This document shows, piece by piece, positions 4,690-5,028 of a stretch of DNA of 5,028 bases; position 1 is the first letter of the stretch; each line of letters opens with the position of its first letter. The DNA comes from JAICLV01 sp036380925 (lineage in GTDB: Bacteria; Actinomycetota; Actinomycetes; Acidothermales; Acidothermaceae), in the NCBI GenBank assembly GCA_036380925.1, contig DASVDW010000195.1, forward strand, positions 1 through 5,028, written 5' to 3'. The position numbers and the translations under genes are program-made. The notes under the pieces were generated by a model that was not told where the DNA came from, ran no database searches, and worked only from the letters and a program-made list of their open reading frames with translations.

Positions 4690-5028
4690 TCAGGCGCTCA
4701 CCAAGGCTGTTCGCGAACCGCGCGGCGAACGACCGAGGGAGCCGACCGTGACCGCGCGGGACGACAACAGCGCAAGCAGGTAATGGCGGGCGATCCAGGT
4801 CACACCGGGAACGCAGACCGCGTCGCCGAAGCCGAACAGCGCCTGATTTTTGGTCACCGAGTTGAAGGTGTAGCGCTCAGGCACGCCCATCAGCCGCGCG
4901 CACTCCCGGGGCGTCAGCCAGCGGACCCGCGCGTTGCCTGCGCCGAGTCGCAGCAAAGCCTGCCTACTTGACCCGCCACGGGCGGTGCGCAAACACCCCG
5001 CGACGTCGTCAGACCGGATTTCCCACAC
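4690..5028 (-). CDS. DNA cytosine-5 methyltransferase, C-terminal part (5' end outside window)
   Basis: The last 112 residues of a Dcm-type C5 methyltransferase, which transfers a methyl group from SAM to cytosine in a specific DNA site. DDVAGCLRTARGGSSRQ (residues 7-23) is conserved motif IX at the end of the target recognition domain. RWLTPRECARLMGVPERY (36-53) and FGFGDAVCVPGVTWIARHYL (65-84) are the small-domain segment and motif X, where GDAV replaces the more usual GNAV/GNSV. The catalytic Pro-Cys motif IV and the SAM loop lie beyond the window edge, as does the start; the GTG at the edge is most likely an internal Val codon. Family members usually have 300-450 residues. A 28-residue Ser/Arg/Leu-rich tail follows motif X. 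No restriction endonuclease gene is visible downstream, so it is either solitary or paired with a gene to the right. Confidence 0.85.
   Translation of the reverse strand: MWEIRSDDVAGCLRTARGGSSRQALLRLGAGNARVRWLTPRECARLMGVPERYTFNSVTKNQALFGFGDAVCVPGVTWIARHYLLALLSSRAVTVGSLGRSPRGSRTALVSA

Noticed and set aside
4198..4971. Plus-strand 257-codon frame over DUF6758 and the methyltransferase
   Set aside because: Antisense to two genes with strong family motifs, and rich in Pro, Ala, Arg and Gly without a domain.

Overview
The window looks like chromosomal DNA from a high-GC actinobacterium. Codon third positions are strongly G/C. GTG start codons are used, and several genes seem to start at or within a few bases of a promoter -10 element. 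One protein (positions 3960-4613) belongs to a family I know only from actinomycetes (DUF6758). A CheA start at the left edge implies a motile, chemotactic lineage rather than a typical Streptomyces. The genus cannot be fixed from this sequence.

Seven of the eight genes lie on the minus strand and are read right to left. They are: the C-terminal end of a DNA cytosine-5 methyltransferase (4690-5028, cut by the window edge); a zinc-ribbon DUF6758 protein (3960-4613); a PHP-domain metal-dependent phosphoesterase (3038-3898); a MarC-family membrane protein (2439-3041); a spermidine-synthase-like SAM-binding protein (1628 to about 2410); a small RecB-family PD-(D/E)XK nuclease with a probable Fe-S cysteine set (576-1412); and the N-terminal Hpt half of CheA (1-482, cut by the edge). 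On the plus strand, a possible leaderless small membrane protein (from 1494) diverges from the nuclease gene. Its reading frame appears damaged after about residue 30.

The PHP and MarC genes overlap by four bases (ATGA), and the SAM-binding gene starts within or just after the MarC stop. These three almost certainly share one mRNA. DUF6758 sits 61 bp upstream of PHP and has its own ECF-type promoter candidate placed exactly for a leaderless transcript. The nuclease gene is separated by a 215-bp gap that holds an inverted repeat and the divergent small ORF. Two tandem hairpins separate the nuclease gene from cheA, which has a near-perfect Shine-Dalgarno sequence.

The block DUF6758 - PHP - MarC - SAM-binding protein - RecB-like nuclease resembles a housekeeping neighbourhood seen, as I recall, across actinomycetes. 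Its joint function is not known to me. The cytosine methyltransferase and cheA at the two ends look like lineage-specific neighbours. No tRNA, rRNA, CRISPR array, insertion sequence or prophage was seen. The only non-coding stretches are short (61-215 bp) and are described in the feature list.
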